Source: Kineosporia aurantiaca JCM 3230 (GTDB taxonomy: Bacteria > Actinomycetota > Actinomycetes > Actinomycetales > Kineosporiaceae). Taken from it: 64,000 bases of DNA. Numbering within the stretch: the stretch's first letter is position 1; each line of letters opens with the position of its first letter. Below are positions 9,118 to 17,818 of the stretch, in pieces. The stretch covers positions 16,019 to 80,018 of the forward strand of contig JODP01000023.1 of the NCBI GenBank assembly GCA_000719025.1, given 5' to 3'. A model generated the notes under the pieces. It saw nothing but the letters and a program-made list of their open reading frames with translations. It ran no database searches and was not told where the DNA came from. A program made the translations under genes and the position numbers.

Positions 9118-9342
9118 CCGGGTGTGCATCATTGGGCCTTGGCGTCTCCAGAAGATCGCTCTAGCGTCGCTGACAGGTCTTCCGGACTCGGCCGACGTGG
9201 TGGCGACGGTAGCAGTCGGCACCACGCCGTCCTGGTCGGAGCCCACATCTCGCTGCCCGGAAGTGATTTGCGCGCGAGCGCGAGCGCAGCGCTGCTTGCT
9301 TCGGTGCGGCGTCCATCTCCTGTTCAGAAAGTGAGAACCACC

Positions 9343-10230
9343 ATGACTACCCCCGCCAGCCTCCGGAAGGTCCTGATCACCGGGGCCGGGACCGGTTTCG
9401 GGTTCGAGGTCGCGATGCGGCTCGCCGGGAAAGGGTTCGATGTCGTGGCCGCTGTGGAGGTCTACGGTCAGGTCCAGACCCTCAAGCGCCAGGCCGCCGA
9501 ACGGGGCGTGACCCTGCAGGTGGAGAAACTGGACGTCACCCACGACGGCGACCGCCGCAAGGCCCTGGACTGGGGCATCGAGATCCTCGTCAACAACGCC
9601 GGCGTCGGCGAGGGCGGCTCGACCCTCGACATCCCGGGCGCCAACATCCGCCACCAGTTCGAGGTCAACGTCACCGGTCCGCTGCTGCTGACCCAGGGCA
9701 TCGCCAAGCAGATGGCCCGGCGCGGCACCGGGCGGATCATCTGGGTGTCCTCGCGGGAGGGGCTGAACGTCAATCCTTTCACCGGCATCTACTCCGCCTC
9801 CAAGCACGCCGTCGAGGCGATCGCCGAGAGCATGAAGGACGAACTGCAAGAGTTCGGCGTCGAAGTCGCGACCATGAACCCGGGGCCGTTCCTGACCGGC
9901 TTCAACGACCGCATCTTCCAGACCTGGGAGAGCTGGGAGGACGACCCGCAGGACCGGTTGTTCGACTACGCGAAACTCGCCTTCCCCCGCCCGCAGTTCA
10001 ACCCTGAGCCGGTGTACGCCACCCTGACGGCCCTCGCGGCGGGTGAGATCGACAGTTACCGCAACCTGGAGCCGAAGTCGATGCTCGAGGAGACCAAGAG
10101 CCTGATCGAGGCGCCGTGGAGCAAGAAGACCACCGACGGTCTCGGCACCCGCAACGCCGGCATCCAGAAGTCCTTCGACATGACGCCCGAGCAGCTGCGC
10201 GAGGACCAGGACCCGATCCCGGCGCCCTGA
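9343..10230 (+). CDS. Short-chain dehydrogenase/reductase
   Basis: This 295-residue oxidoreductase shows every classical SDR motif: the cofactor motif 'TGAGTGFG' (residues 13-20), 'NNAG' (about 84-87), the catalytic Ser in 'WVSSREG', and 'YSASK' (about 150-154). Adjacent Ser, Tyr and Lys make it catalytically competent. The frame is open upstream to 9064, but the ATG at 9343 gives the correct SDR start. It is the first gene of a set with malic enzyme and fumarase. Substrate unknown; the long C-terminal tail after residue 200 suggests a large or unusual substrate. Confidence 0.88.
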   Translation: MTTPASLRKVLITGAGTGFGFEVAMRLAGKGFDVVAAVEVYGQVQTLKRQAAERGVTLQVEKLDVTHDGDRRKALDWGIEILVNNAGVGEGGSTLDIPGANIRHQFEVNVTGPLLLTQGIAKQMARRGTGRIIWVSSREGLNVNPFTGIYSASKHAVEAIAESMKDELQEFGVEVATMNPGPFLTGFNDRIFQTWESWEDDPQDRLFDYAKLAFPRPQFNPEPVYATLTALAAGEIDSYRNLEPKSMLEETKSLIEAPWSKKTTDGLGTRNAGIQKSFDMTPEQLREDQDPIPAP

Positions 10231-10300
10231 TCACCGGCACGGGCACCGAGCGGCTGTCTCCCTCCCGGATACCATCGCCAGATTGCAGAACAGGAACGCC

Positions 10301-11983
10301 ATGACCCAGCAACCCTCCGACATCGCACCGCAGATCTTACGGAACCCGCTGCGCAATAGGGGCACTGCCTTCACTGAAGAGCAGCGCCGCGAGCTGGGCC
10401 TGACGGGCCGGCTGCCCTCGGCGGTGGAGACTCTGGACGAACAGGCCGCCAGATGCTGGGAACAGCTCAGCCGCCGGTCCTCCTCCATGGACAAGTTCAT
10501 CTACCTGGACCTGCTGCACGAGCGGAACGAGACCCTGTACTTCAAGGTCCTCGGCGACCACCTCGCTGAGCTTCTGCCCATCGTGTACGACCCCACCGTC
10601 GGGCAGGCGATCAAGGACTGGTCCCGCGACTACCGCGTCTCGCAGGCGGTCTACTTGTCCATCGACCGCATCCAGGACATCAGGCCCTCCCTGGAGAACC
10701 TCGGCCTGGGCCCGGCCGACGTCGACCTCATCGTCTGCACCGACGCCGAGGAAATTCTCGGAATCGGCGACTGGGGTGTCAACGGGGTCGACATCTCCGT
10801 CGGCAAGCTCGCCGTCTACACCGCTGCCGCTGGCATCCACCCGGCCCGCGTCATCGCGGTCAACCTTGACTGCGGCACCAACAACCCCGCGCTGCTCAAC
10901 GATCCGACCTACCTGGGAAGTCGGCACGCACGGGTGACCGGGCAGCGCTACGACGACTTCATCGAGGCGTACGTCACGACCGCAGCCGACCTGTTTCCCA
11001 ATGCCGTCCTGCACTTCGAGGACTTCGGACCGCAGAACGCCCGTCGCATCCTCGACCAATACCGCGATGATTACCGGATTTTCAACGACGACATGCAGGG
11101 GACCGGCGCCATCGTCGTGGCCAGCGTCCTGTCGGCCATGAAGGTGACCCATCAGACGTTCGCCGACCAGCGCCTGGTCGTCTTCGGGGCCGGCACCGCA
11201 GGATCGGGCATGGCCGACCAGATCTCGGCGGGTATGGTCCGCGCGGGACTGTTCGAGGCCGAAGCTCGCCGTCGCGTCTGGCTGATCGACCGGCAGGGCC
11301 TGATCACCGACGACATGCCTGATCTGCCCAACTATCAGCAGCCCTACGCCCGGCCCGCCGGCGAAGTCAGCGGCTGGTCCCGTTCCGGGGGAAAGATCGA
11401 CCTCCTGACCGTGGTTCAGCAGGTGCGGCCCACCATCCTCATCGGTACCTCGACCGTCCATAACGCCTTTACCGAGGAGATCGTCCGGGCCCTGTGCGCC
11501 GGGGTGGACCGGCCCATCCTGTTGCCGTTGTCCAATCCCACCGAACGCATCGAGGTCATGCCGCAGGACGCGATCGCCTGGTCCGAGGGCAACGCACTGG
11601 TCGCGGTCGGTATCCCGAGCGACCCCTTTGCCTATCAGGGCACGGTGTACACGATCGGGCAGGCCAACAACTCCCTGCTGTACCCGGGTCTGGGACTGGG
11701 AACGATCGTGTCCGGCGCCACGCACGTCACCGACGGCATGCTGCTGGCCGCGGCCGAAGCCGTTGCCGCGCAGGTTGATCCGACCCAGCGTGGGGCCTCG
11801 TTGTTGCCGCCCGTCCAGAATCTGCGCGCGTCCTCGGCGGCCGTCGCCTTCGCGGTCGTCCAGGCGGCTGTGCACGACGACGTCGCCACCATCGACGCCA
11901 TTGACGTGCACGACGCCAGTTCCCTCACCCAGCGCATCCAGGACGCCATGTGGCAGCCTGTCTATCCGGAAGGGACGGTGTGA
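10301..11983 (+). CDS. maeA: NAD-type malic enzyme
   Basis: This 560-residue enzyme belongs to the long-form malic enzymes (E. coli MaeA is of similar length). It catalyses oxidative decarboxylation of malate to pyruvate with reduction of NAD(P). Visible family marks are 'FKVLGDHLAELLPIVYDPTV' near the N terminus, the catalytic/metal region 'FEDFGPQNARRIL' and 'FNDDMQGTGAIVVASVLSAM'. The Rossmann motif 'VVFGAGTAGSGMA' lies at about residue 293. The ATG at 10301 follows 'AGGAA'. Four bases separate its stop from fumC, so the two form one operon: fumarase makes malate and this enzyme converts it to pyruvate. Confidence 0.92.
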   Translation: MTQQPSDIAPQILRNPLRNRGTAFTEEQRRELGLTGRLPSAVETLDEQAARCWEQLSRRSSSMDKFIYLDLLHERNETLYFKVLGDHLAELLPIVYDPTVGQAIKDWSRDYRVSQAVYLSIDRIQDIRPSLENLGLGPADVDLIVCTDAEEILGIGDWGVNGVDISVGKLAVYTAAAGIHPARVIAVNLDCGTNNPALLNDPTYLGSRHARVTGQRYDDFIEAYVTTAADLFPNAVLHFEDFGPQNARRILDQYRDDYRIFNDDMQGTGAIVVASVLSAMKVTHQTFADQRLVVFGAGTAGSGMADQISAGMVRAGLFEAEARRRVWLIDRQGLITDDMPDLPNYQQPYARPAGEVSGWSRSGGKIDLLTVVQQVRPTILIGTSTVHNAFTEEIVRALCAGVDRPILLPLSNPTERIEVMPQDAIAWSEGNALVAVGIPSDPFAYQGTVYTIGQANNSLLYPGLGLGTIVSGATHVTDGMLLAAAEAVAAQVDPTQRGASLLPPVQNLRASSAAVAFAVVQAAVHDDVATIDAIDVHDASSLTQRIQDAMWQPVYPEGTV

Positions 11984-11986
11984 GGA

Positions 11987-13489
11987 ATGTCCCCGCAGAC
12001 CGACGAGAGTGACACGGGGCTCACGATGCAGAACGTGGCCATCGGCACCGGGGCGACCGGTAAGCGCACCGAGACCGACTCCATGGGGCAGATCGAGGTT
12101 CCTGCCACTCATTACTGGGGCGCGCAAACCGAACGCTCACTGCGCCATTTCAGCATCGGTGACGACCGGATGCCCAAGGCCGTCTATCACGCCTACGGCT
12201 ATGTCAAGAAGGCCGCAGCGCTGGTGAACCATGCCGGCGGCAGGCTCGACGACGCTCGCAAGGACGCGATCGTCCAGGCCGCCGACGAGGCCATCGCCGG
12301 CCGCCTGGACGCCCAGTTCCCGCTCTTCGTATGGCAGACCGGATCCGGCACCCAGTCCAACATGAACACCAACGAGGTTCTGGCCAACCGGGCCAGCCAG
12401 CTGCTGGGCGGGCACCTCGGCGCCAAGACCCCCGTTCACCCCAACGACCACGTCAACCTGGGGCAGTCGTCCAACGACACCTTTCCCACCGCCATGCACG
12501 TGGCCACCCTGCTGAAGATCCGGGGGGACACGCTGCCGCAGGTGCGGTCTCTGGCCGAGGCGATCATGGCCAAGGCCGACAGGTGGGTCGACGTGGTCAA
12601 GACCGGCCGGACCCACCTGCAGGATGCCACCCCGATCACCGTCGGTCAGGAGTGGTCCGGCTGGGCGGTCCAGGTCCACCAGGCCGCCGACCGGCTCGAG
12701 CAGTCGCTGGAGGGCCTGACGGATCTCGCCGCCGGCGGCACCGCGGTCGGCACGGGCCTGAACACTCCCGCCGGGTTCGCCGAGGAGATCGCCGCCAAGC
12801 TGTCGGAGCTGACCGGCGAATCGCTGCGCACAGCACCGTCGAAGTTCGCCGCCCAGGGCTCCCTTGACGCCATGGTCGCGGTCTCGGCCGGTCTGCGGGC
12901 CGTCGCCGTGGCCCTCATGAAGGTGGCCAACGACATGCGCTGGCTCGCGTCGGGGCCTCGAGCGGGACTGCACGAACTGCGGCTGCCGGCGAACGAGCCC
13001 GGCTCCTCGATCATGCCCGGGAAGGTCAACCCCACGCAGCAGGAAGCCATGGTGATGGTCTGCCTGCAGGTCCTCGGTGAGGACAGCATCGTCGCCATGG
13101 CCGGGTCCCAGGGCAACTTCGAACTCAACGCCATGCGACCGATCGTCATCAACAACGTCCTGCACAGCGCCACCATCCTCGGTGACGCCTGCGACAAGCT
13201 GCGCCAGTTCAGCGTCGAGGGCACCGAACTCGACCGCGATCAGATCGACCGGTTCGTCGGCGCGTCGCTGATGCTGGTCACCGCGCTGTCACCGGTCATC
13301 GGGTACGACCAGGCCTCGGCCATCGCGCACAAGGCCGACGACGAAGGAACTACCCTGCGCGAGGCCGCCCTCGCCTCCGGAGTGGACGCGGACGACTTCG
13401 ATCGCATCGTCGATCCCGGGGCCATGGTCGGTGATCCCCGGCGAGACCTGGCCGTCAGCCGGGACACCCGCCGAGCTCACACCGGATGA
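11987..13489 (+). CDS. fumC: Class II fumarate hydratase
   Basis: This 500-residue enzyme interconverts fumarate and malate. It shows the fumarase/aspartase signature 'GSSIMPGKVNP' at about residue 338, 'SGTQSNMNTNEV', 'VHPNDHVNLGQSSND' (catalytic His region) and 'GRTHLQDATP'. These are class II fumarase, not aspartase, hallmarks. Compared with housekeeping FumC it has an N-terminal extension of about 25 residues. It starts four bases after the malic enzyme stop and is translationally close-coupled. This copy may be a dedicated, LysR-controlled fumarase in addition to the housekeeping one. Confidence 0.93.
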   Translation: MSPQTDESDTGLTMQNVAIGTGATGKRTETDSMGQIEVPATHYWGAQTERSLRHFSIGDDRMPKAVYHAYGYVKKAAALVNHAGGRLDDARKDAIVQAADEAIAGRLDAQFPLFVWQTGSGTQSNMNTNEVLANRASQLLGGHLGAKTPVHPNDHVNLGQSSNDTFPTAMHVATLLKIRGDTLPQVRSLAEAIMAKADRWVDVVKTGRTHLQDATPITVGQEWSGWAVQVHQAADRLEQSLEGLTDLAAGGTAVGTGLNTPAGFAEEIAAKLSELTGESLRTAPSKFAAQGSLDAMVAVSAGLRAVAVALMKVANDMRWLASGPRAGLHELRLPANEPGSSIMPGKVNPTQQEAMVMVCLQVLGEDSIVAMAGSQGNFELNAMRPIVINNVLHSATILGDACDKLRQFSVEGTELDRDQIDRFVGASLMLVTALSPVIGYDQASAIAHKADDEGTTLREAALASGVDADDFDRIVDPGAMVGDPRRDLAVSRDTRRAHTG

Positions 13490-13613
13490 AGGACGGCTCC
13501 ACCGCCCTGACCGGGTCTGCGCGCACCTGCGCAACCTGCGTCCGTTCACGGTCGGGCGCTGCGGATCCAGGATCTTCTGATGGTCGGTAGGTCCTGCAGC
13601 GGCCGGTGAACGA

Positions 13614-13650
13614 CGGGCGCGGCGTCCCCGCACCGGGGAGGCCGCGCCCG
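13614..13650. terminator. Bidirectional hairpin terminator
   Basis: A perfect 10-bp GC-rich stem (CGGGCGCGGC with GCCGCGCCCG) sits between the convergent fumC and GH114 genes and can serve both strands. Confidence 0.65.
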
Positions 13651-13660
13651 CCAGCGGATT

Positions 13661-14527
13661 TCAGCAGGCCTGGTACACGTACCCCTTGCTGCCCTTCGGT
13701 GACACGTCGAGGTCCCGGCGCACGACCGAGAGTTTGCTGCCGTAGGCCTTGCAGGTTTTGGTGAACGCCTTTTTGGTGTATTCGATGACGATCACGTGGC
13801 GGCCGTAGACCTTGGTGTAGTCGCCGCACTCGTCGTAGCGGCCGCACTCCTCGGTGACGGCGAAGTCGAAACCGGCCTTGCGACCGGCCTTGCCGAGTTC
13901 CACCGTGTTCTTCTGCCCGATGGCCAGGCCTGCCTTATGCGCGCGGACGGCCAGGAGCTTGGCGAACGCGAGCGCGTCGGCCTTGGTGAGCAGCTTGCCC
14001 GAGCGGGTGTAGGAATCGAGGTTGTCCGGCTCCACGGCCTTGAAGCCCTTCGTGGCGCAGCCGTCGAACCAGGTGCCCATGATCGCGGCAAGCTGCTTGC
14101 GCTTGGCAGCCGTGGAGGTGTCGAGCATCAGCTCGTCCCAGTCCTCGTCCACCACGTAGTTACCGTCTGAGTCCTTGAGCAGGAGGTTGGGGTGCTTGTT
14201 CTTCCACCACGCCTCCTCGTCGGGCTGCACTTGGAACGCGTTGACGTAACAGATGGTGTAGCGCCCCTTGGCGGCCTTGGCCGTGCGGTCGCGGGTGACG
14301 ATCCGGACGCCCTCCGGCGGGGGATAGGCGCCGCCCAGCTGGTAGTCGACCTTGGCGTTGACCGGCGGGGTCGTGACCTTCTTGGCCGGCTTCAGAACCT
14401 GCGCAGCCACCGAGTTCGAGGTGCTCTCGGGCGCGGCGGTGGCGCCCTGCGTGCCCACCACGAACACGGCCGCCACCCCCAGGGCGGCCACAACCGCGAG
14501 TGCGAGGGCGAGGGGCTTCGTGCGCAT
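13661..14527 (-). CDS. Secreted GH114-type endo-alpha-1,4-polygalactosaminidase
   Basis: The 288-residue protein has a signal peptide or signal anchor (about residues 5-32) and then a GH114 barrel. The marks are 'QLGGAYPPPEGVRIVTRDR', 'YTICYVNAFQ', the catalytic region 'KGFKAVEPDNLDSY' and 'FAVTEECGRYDECGDY'. Family members cleave galactosamine-rich exopolysaccharides. The ATG at 14527 has 'CGGAGA' close upstream, better than the GTG at 14548. A surface-polysaccharide locus lies later in the window, but no link is shown. Cysteines in the C-terminal half fit an extracellular, disulfide-bonded enzyme. Confidence 0.85.
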   Translation of the reverse strand: MRTKPLALALAVVAALGVAAVFVVGTQGATAAPESTSNSVAAQVLKPAKKVTTPPVNAKVDYQLGGAYPPPEGVRIVTRDRTAKAAKGRYTICYVNAFQVQPDEEAWWKNKHPNLLLKDSDGNYVVDEDWDELMLDTSTAAKRKQLAAIMGTWFDGCATKGFKAVEPDNLDSYTRSGKLLTKADALAFAKLLAVRAHKAGLAIGQKNTVELGKAGRKAGFDFAVTEECGRYDECGDYTKVYGRHVIVIEYTKKAFTKTCKAYGSKLSVVRRDLDVSPKGSKGYVYQAC

Positions 14528-14989
14528 CAGTCTCCGGGCAGGTGACACCGAGTCTCCGTACGTGCTTCACGATCTGCCCCGCCTCGGGCGTCGTGCGCCC
14601 TGGCGACCGGGTGCCGGGCTGGTTACCGGCTGGGCTCGACCGCACTTCGGCGTCCACCCTGTCGGACGGCCACGTTCCGGGTCAACGGGGGTCCCTCGTG
14701 TGCACCGCGCAACCGGCACCCTGTACGGCGTCAGGACGCTGGTTGGGAATGCGCGCACCGCCCCGCGAGGAGACCTGTCGGTCTCAGGAGCGTCGCGGCG
14801 CACCGCTTCCGGCCGGGAAGGTCCGGGATCACGTGGTTCTGAGCAGTTCCGAATGGGCAAGACATCCGATGCGGTTTAGCTGGCAAGTTCGCGGCGGTCC
14901 GTGATCCCCGGCCTGCCAAGCTCGCTGGCCTGGCAAGCTCTCCTCCCGAACCCAACGACGTGCATGCAGTGTCCGCCATCATTTCCGCT
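14528..14989. other. Divergent intergenic region
   Basis: This lies between the GH114 gene and the GNAT gene, which point away from each other. It should hold both promoters. I see no gene and no clear operator. Confidence 0.5.
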
Positions 14990-15661
14990 ATGTCGTTAAC
15001 CGACCTGTGGCCAGTGCTTGGTCTCCGCGTCCGTAGCCCGGCCCTGGAGCTCTTTGCGCCGGAAGGAGACGATCTCGCCGAGGTGGCCTCCCTCGCGGGT
15101 CGAGGGATCTATGACCCGGTGAATCACTTCCTCCCCCGAACGCCGGTAGGCGGATGGTCGGATCTGCCGTCTCCGGCCGCTGAACGAGCTTTCCTCCGGT
15201 ACTACTGGGCTGCGCTGGCCGATTGGCGCCCGGACCGATGGAATCTGATCTTCGCCGCTCGAGTGCAAGGCCGGATCGTGGGAGTTCAGGAGATCGGTGC
15301 CCAGAGTTTCAGGGTTTCCCGGACCGTCTCCACCGGGTCGTGGATAGCGCTTGAGCACCAGCGCTCTGGACACGGCAAAGCCATGCGCGAGGCCGTTCTA
15401 TGGTTTGCATTCGCCGTCTTGGAGGCGGACCGGGCCGACAGTGCCGCGTGGAGCAGTAACGTAGCCTCGCTCAGCGTCTCCCGGTCGATGGGATACCGGG
15501 CGAACGGGACAACCGTCCGAGCGGCGGACGGCAAACGGGTGGAGCAGATCAACCTGACTCTTCCACGCTCGGACTGGACCAGCCCGGCTAGGGGATACAC
15601 GGTGACCGGCTTCACCGAAGAATGCCGAGTCCTTCTCGGCTGCTCCAGCGCCGATGCTTGA
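14990..15661 (+). CDS. GNAT-family N-acetyltransferase
   Basis: The roughly 223-residue protein has the GNAT fold order: 'NLIFAARVQGRIVGVQEI' (strand pair), 'GSWIALEHQRSGHGKAMREAVL' with the acetyl-CoA loop R-S-G-H-G-K, and 'SNVASLSVSRSMGYR' as the last motif. Its resemblance is to RimJ/RimL-type acetyltransferases acting on amino groups. The start is uncertain: GTG 14960 is in frame and neither start has a clear ribosome binding site. It is monocistronic. Substrate unknown. Confidence 0.75.
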   Translation: MSLTDLWPVLGLRVRSPALELFAPEGDDLAEVASLAGRGIYDPVNHFLPRTPVGGWSDLPSPAAERAFLRYYWAALADWRPDRWNLIFAARVQGRIVGVQEIGAQSFRVSRTVSTGSWIALEHQRSGHGKAMREAVLWFAFAVLEADRADSAAWSSNVASLSVSRSMGYRANGTTVRAADGKRVEQINLTLPRSDWTSPARGYTVTGFTEECRVLLGCSSADA

Positions 15662-15938
15662 GCTCCGCTCCTGGACGCGCCTCACCATGTCCAATGGTCA
15701 GCCAGGGCTTTGCGCCTGTATCTGTCCTCGGACGGCATGGCCCCGAAGCAGTTGCGGGCGCTGACCACGTTTGCTGCGTGCCCGGCCAATAGATGGTCCG
15801 GTGAGGATCGACATTTCCGCATTACTCAATAATCGTCATTTGACGTGCTGGCGCTGACGCGTATTGCACCTGGCGCCTATAGGGACGCCGCCGGTGCCGT
15901 CGCTAAGTCACCCGCCCCTTCCTCGGCACCCCCGTGAA

Positions 15939-16979
15939 CTAGCTGCATCCGATGGCGTTGTTAATTTCGTTGCGCCTCAGCGGCTGGGGCGGATTGGCGT
16001 CCATGTTCTTCCCGGTCTTCGTGTAACCGGCGAACGTCCAGAAGACTTGGGAGTAGGCCCCGGATGCCACCATCTCCTTGAGAACGGGCCAGTTGCGGGA
16101 TCCGCGGAGCGCGCGGCCGGCAGCGGCGGCGGCGCCCTGGTCGTGGTTCTCGCGGGCGTCGAACCAGCGGTCGAACCAGGCGCAGCCGATGTCTGCCGCC
16201 ACGGCCGCGCCGAGTTGGTAGCGGTCGCTGACGAAGCCCCGCTGCTTCAGCGGCCCGGCGTCCCAGCCGGGCGGTATCGGGATGCCGGTGAGGAGTTCGT
16301 CGATGGCTAGGTTGCGGCGGTTTCCGCTGAAGACACTGGCCGGTAGGGCGTCGAGCCACTTGTCGACCGATACGGTGCGGAGTTTGGCGGAGACGACGGG
16401 ATAGACCGACTCGTTGCCTTTACCGATGCCGACGTCCACCATCAGGTCGTCGTTGATCAGGCCGAGGATCTCGTCCGGTTTGCCGTCGTAGAGCATGGTG
16501 GTTGCGGGGCGTCCGAGCAGCCGGGCGGGGACGGGTTTGGCGCCGCTGTTCTCACGGTCCGTGATGTAGTCCTTCAGTTGATCGGCCTTGTACCAGTTCA
16601 CGTGGACCTGGTGCTGGCCGTCGCTGAAGAGCATTTCCCCGTTCACGTTGCTGTACTCGTTGACCGAGACCATTTTCCAGTCGGGGTCGTCGATCAGCAG
16701 CCGCGGGTCTTCGCGGGCGCCGGCGAGGACGTCGGCGGCGTACGCAGAATTGTTGTGGCCCGGGCCGGCGAGGGTGACGCCGGTGATGACGCCGGTGACC
16801 GCGATCACGGACGCGGCAACCGCGATCAACTGTCGCCGCCACGGCGCCCGGGTCTTTCGGGTCGCCGCGATTTCGTCCAGCAGCGCCAGGTCGGTGGATT
16901 GCAGGTTCCAGGACGCGACCGTGGTGTCGTTCACGCGGGCGTGGGTCCTGAGCAGGTCGTGCAGTTCGGCGTCGTTCAT
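15939..16979 (-). CDS. CU044_5270-type membrane protein, putative anti-sigma factor
   Basis: The 346-residue protein has a short cytoplasmic N terminus (residues 1-48), one membrane segment (about 49-70, 'LIAVAASVIAVTGVITGVTL') and a large extracytoplasmic domain. This is the CU044_5270 layout, which pairs with ECF sigma factors in actinomycetes. Its ATG overlaps the sigma stop by four bases (ATGA), showing translational coupling. It has no zinc-binding anti-sigma motif, so the anti-sigma role is inferred from topology and pairing. The frame extends upstream of 16979 inside the sigma gene, but only this start makes sense. Confidence 0.75.
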   Translation of the reverse strand: MNDAELHDLLRTHARVNDTTVASWNLQSTDLALLDEIAATRKTRAPWRRQLIAVAASVIAVTGVITGVTLAGPGHNNSAYAADVLAGAREDPRLLIDDPDWKMVSVNEYSNVNGEMLFSDGQHQVHVNWYKADQLKDYITDRENSGAKPVPARLLGRPATTMLYDGKPDEILGLINDDLMVDVGIGKGNESVYPVVSAKLRTVSVDKWLDALPASVFSGNRRNLAIDELLTGIPIPPGWDAGPLKQRGFVSDRYQLGAAVAADIGCAWFDRWFDARENHDQGAAAAAGRALRGSRNWPVLKEMVASGAYSQVFWTFAGYTKTGKNMDANPPQPLRRNEINNAIGCS

Positions 16980-17545
16980 TGTCCTACCTCCCTGATGATG
17001 GCCGTGTTCGTGACCCGGTGCGTGCTCGTGTCCGTGGGCTCGTTCGGGGCGGACAGTTGCTCGCGCAGGCGGTTGCGGGCTCGGTGGAGCCGGGTGCGGA
17101 CGGTGGCGACCGGCATGTCCAGCACCACGGCGATCTCGGTCGGAGTCAGCTCCTCCCACGCCGTCAGGACCAGGACCTCACGGTCCTTCGCGCCGAGACC
17201 GTCGAGGGCTTCGCGCACTCGCGAACCGGCCGGATCATCGAGTGGGCCGGCGGTCTGGGCGAGGTTCTGGGCTGTGAGCTCCTGCAGCTTCTGCAGGAGC
17301 AGGCTGCGCCGGCGTTCGCCGCGGTGGGTGTTGGCCAGCACGCGACGGGCCACGCCGTAGAGCCAGAGCCGGCCCTCACGTCCTTGCGGTATGTCGGTGA
17401 GCCGTCGCCAGGCGACCACGAAGGTTTCCGACGCCACGTCGGCGGCCAGTTCCGGGGTGGGCGCGCGCCGGAGGGCGTATCCGTAGACCGGCCGGAAGTG
17501 TTCGGTGAACAGCGCCCGGAACCGTTCGTGATCTGGATCGTGCAC
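16976..17545 (-). CDS. ECF-type RNA polymerase sigma factor
   Basis: This 189-residue sigma factor has region 2 at about residues 10-75 ('FRPVYGYALRRAPTPELAAD', then 'VASETFVVAWRRL', 'REGRLWLYGVARRV'). Region 4 is at about 108-165 ('LGAKDREVLVLTAWEELTPT', 'MPVATVRTRLHRARNRLRE'). The linker and length are normal. It is the first gene of a coupled pair with the membrane protein downstream, so it probably responds to an envelope signal. Target promoters are unknown. Confidence 0.9.
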   Translation of the reverse strand: MHDPDHERFRALFTEHFRPVYGYALRRAPTPELAADVASETFVVAWRRLTDIPQGREGRLWLYGVARRVLANTHRGERRRSLLLQKLQELTAQNLAQTAGPLDDPAGSRVREALDGLGAKDREVLVLTAWEELTPTEIAVVLDMPVATVRTRLHRARNRLREQLSAPNEPTDTSTHRVTNTAIIREVGQ

Positions 17546-17757
17546 TGTTCGCTCTCCCCGCGCTTGCCTTGTTCTTTACCTCCACATGTCCGGCTGTCAG
17601 GTGAGCGTTTCAGCGCGCCACAGCAGATCGACAGCAAGCAGTGGGAGAGGTTGATGGACACCAGTTGCGATGGGCTTCGGCTCAGCATCTGGACTAAAGG
17701 AGTGACTACGCCTAGTTGCCGGGATCCGGTCAGAGCGGATCAAGATGGTGATGGCGA

Positions 17758-17793
17758 AAGGGCCGATTGGAGAGACGTACTCGATCGGCCCTT
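17758..17793 (-). terminator. Hairpin terminator of the second sigma/membrane pair
   Basis: A perfect 10-bp stem (AAGGGCCGAT with ATCGGCCCTT) with a 16-base loop lies 26 bases past the stop of the second CU044_5270-type gene. Confidence 0.65.
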
Positions 17794-17818
17794 CGTTCGG
17801 TCCAGTCTTCGAACGGGG

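Noticed and set aside
10337..12127. A 596-codon open frame on the minus strand opposite the malic enzyme gene
   Set aside because: It is the mirror frame of a high-GC gene, rich in Asp, Gly, Val and Arg, with no family resemblance. The plus-strand malic enzyme motifs are unambiguous.
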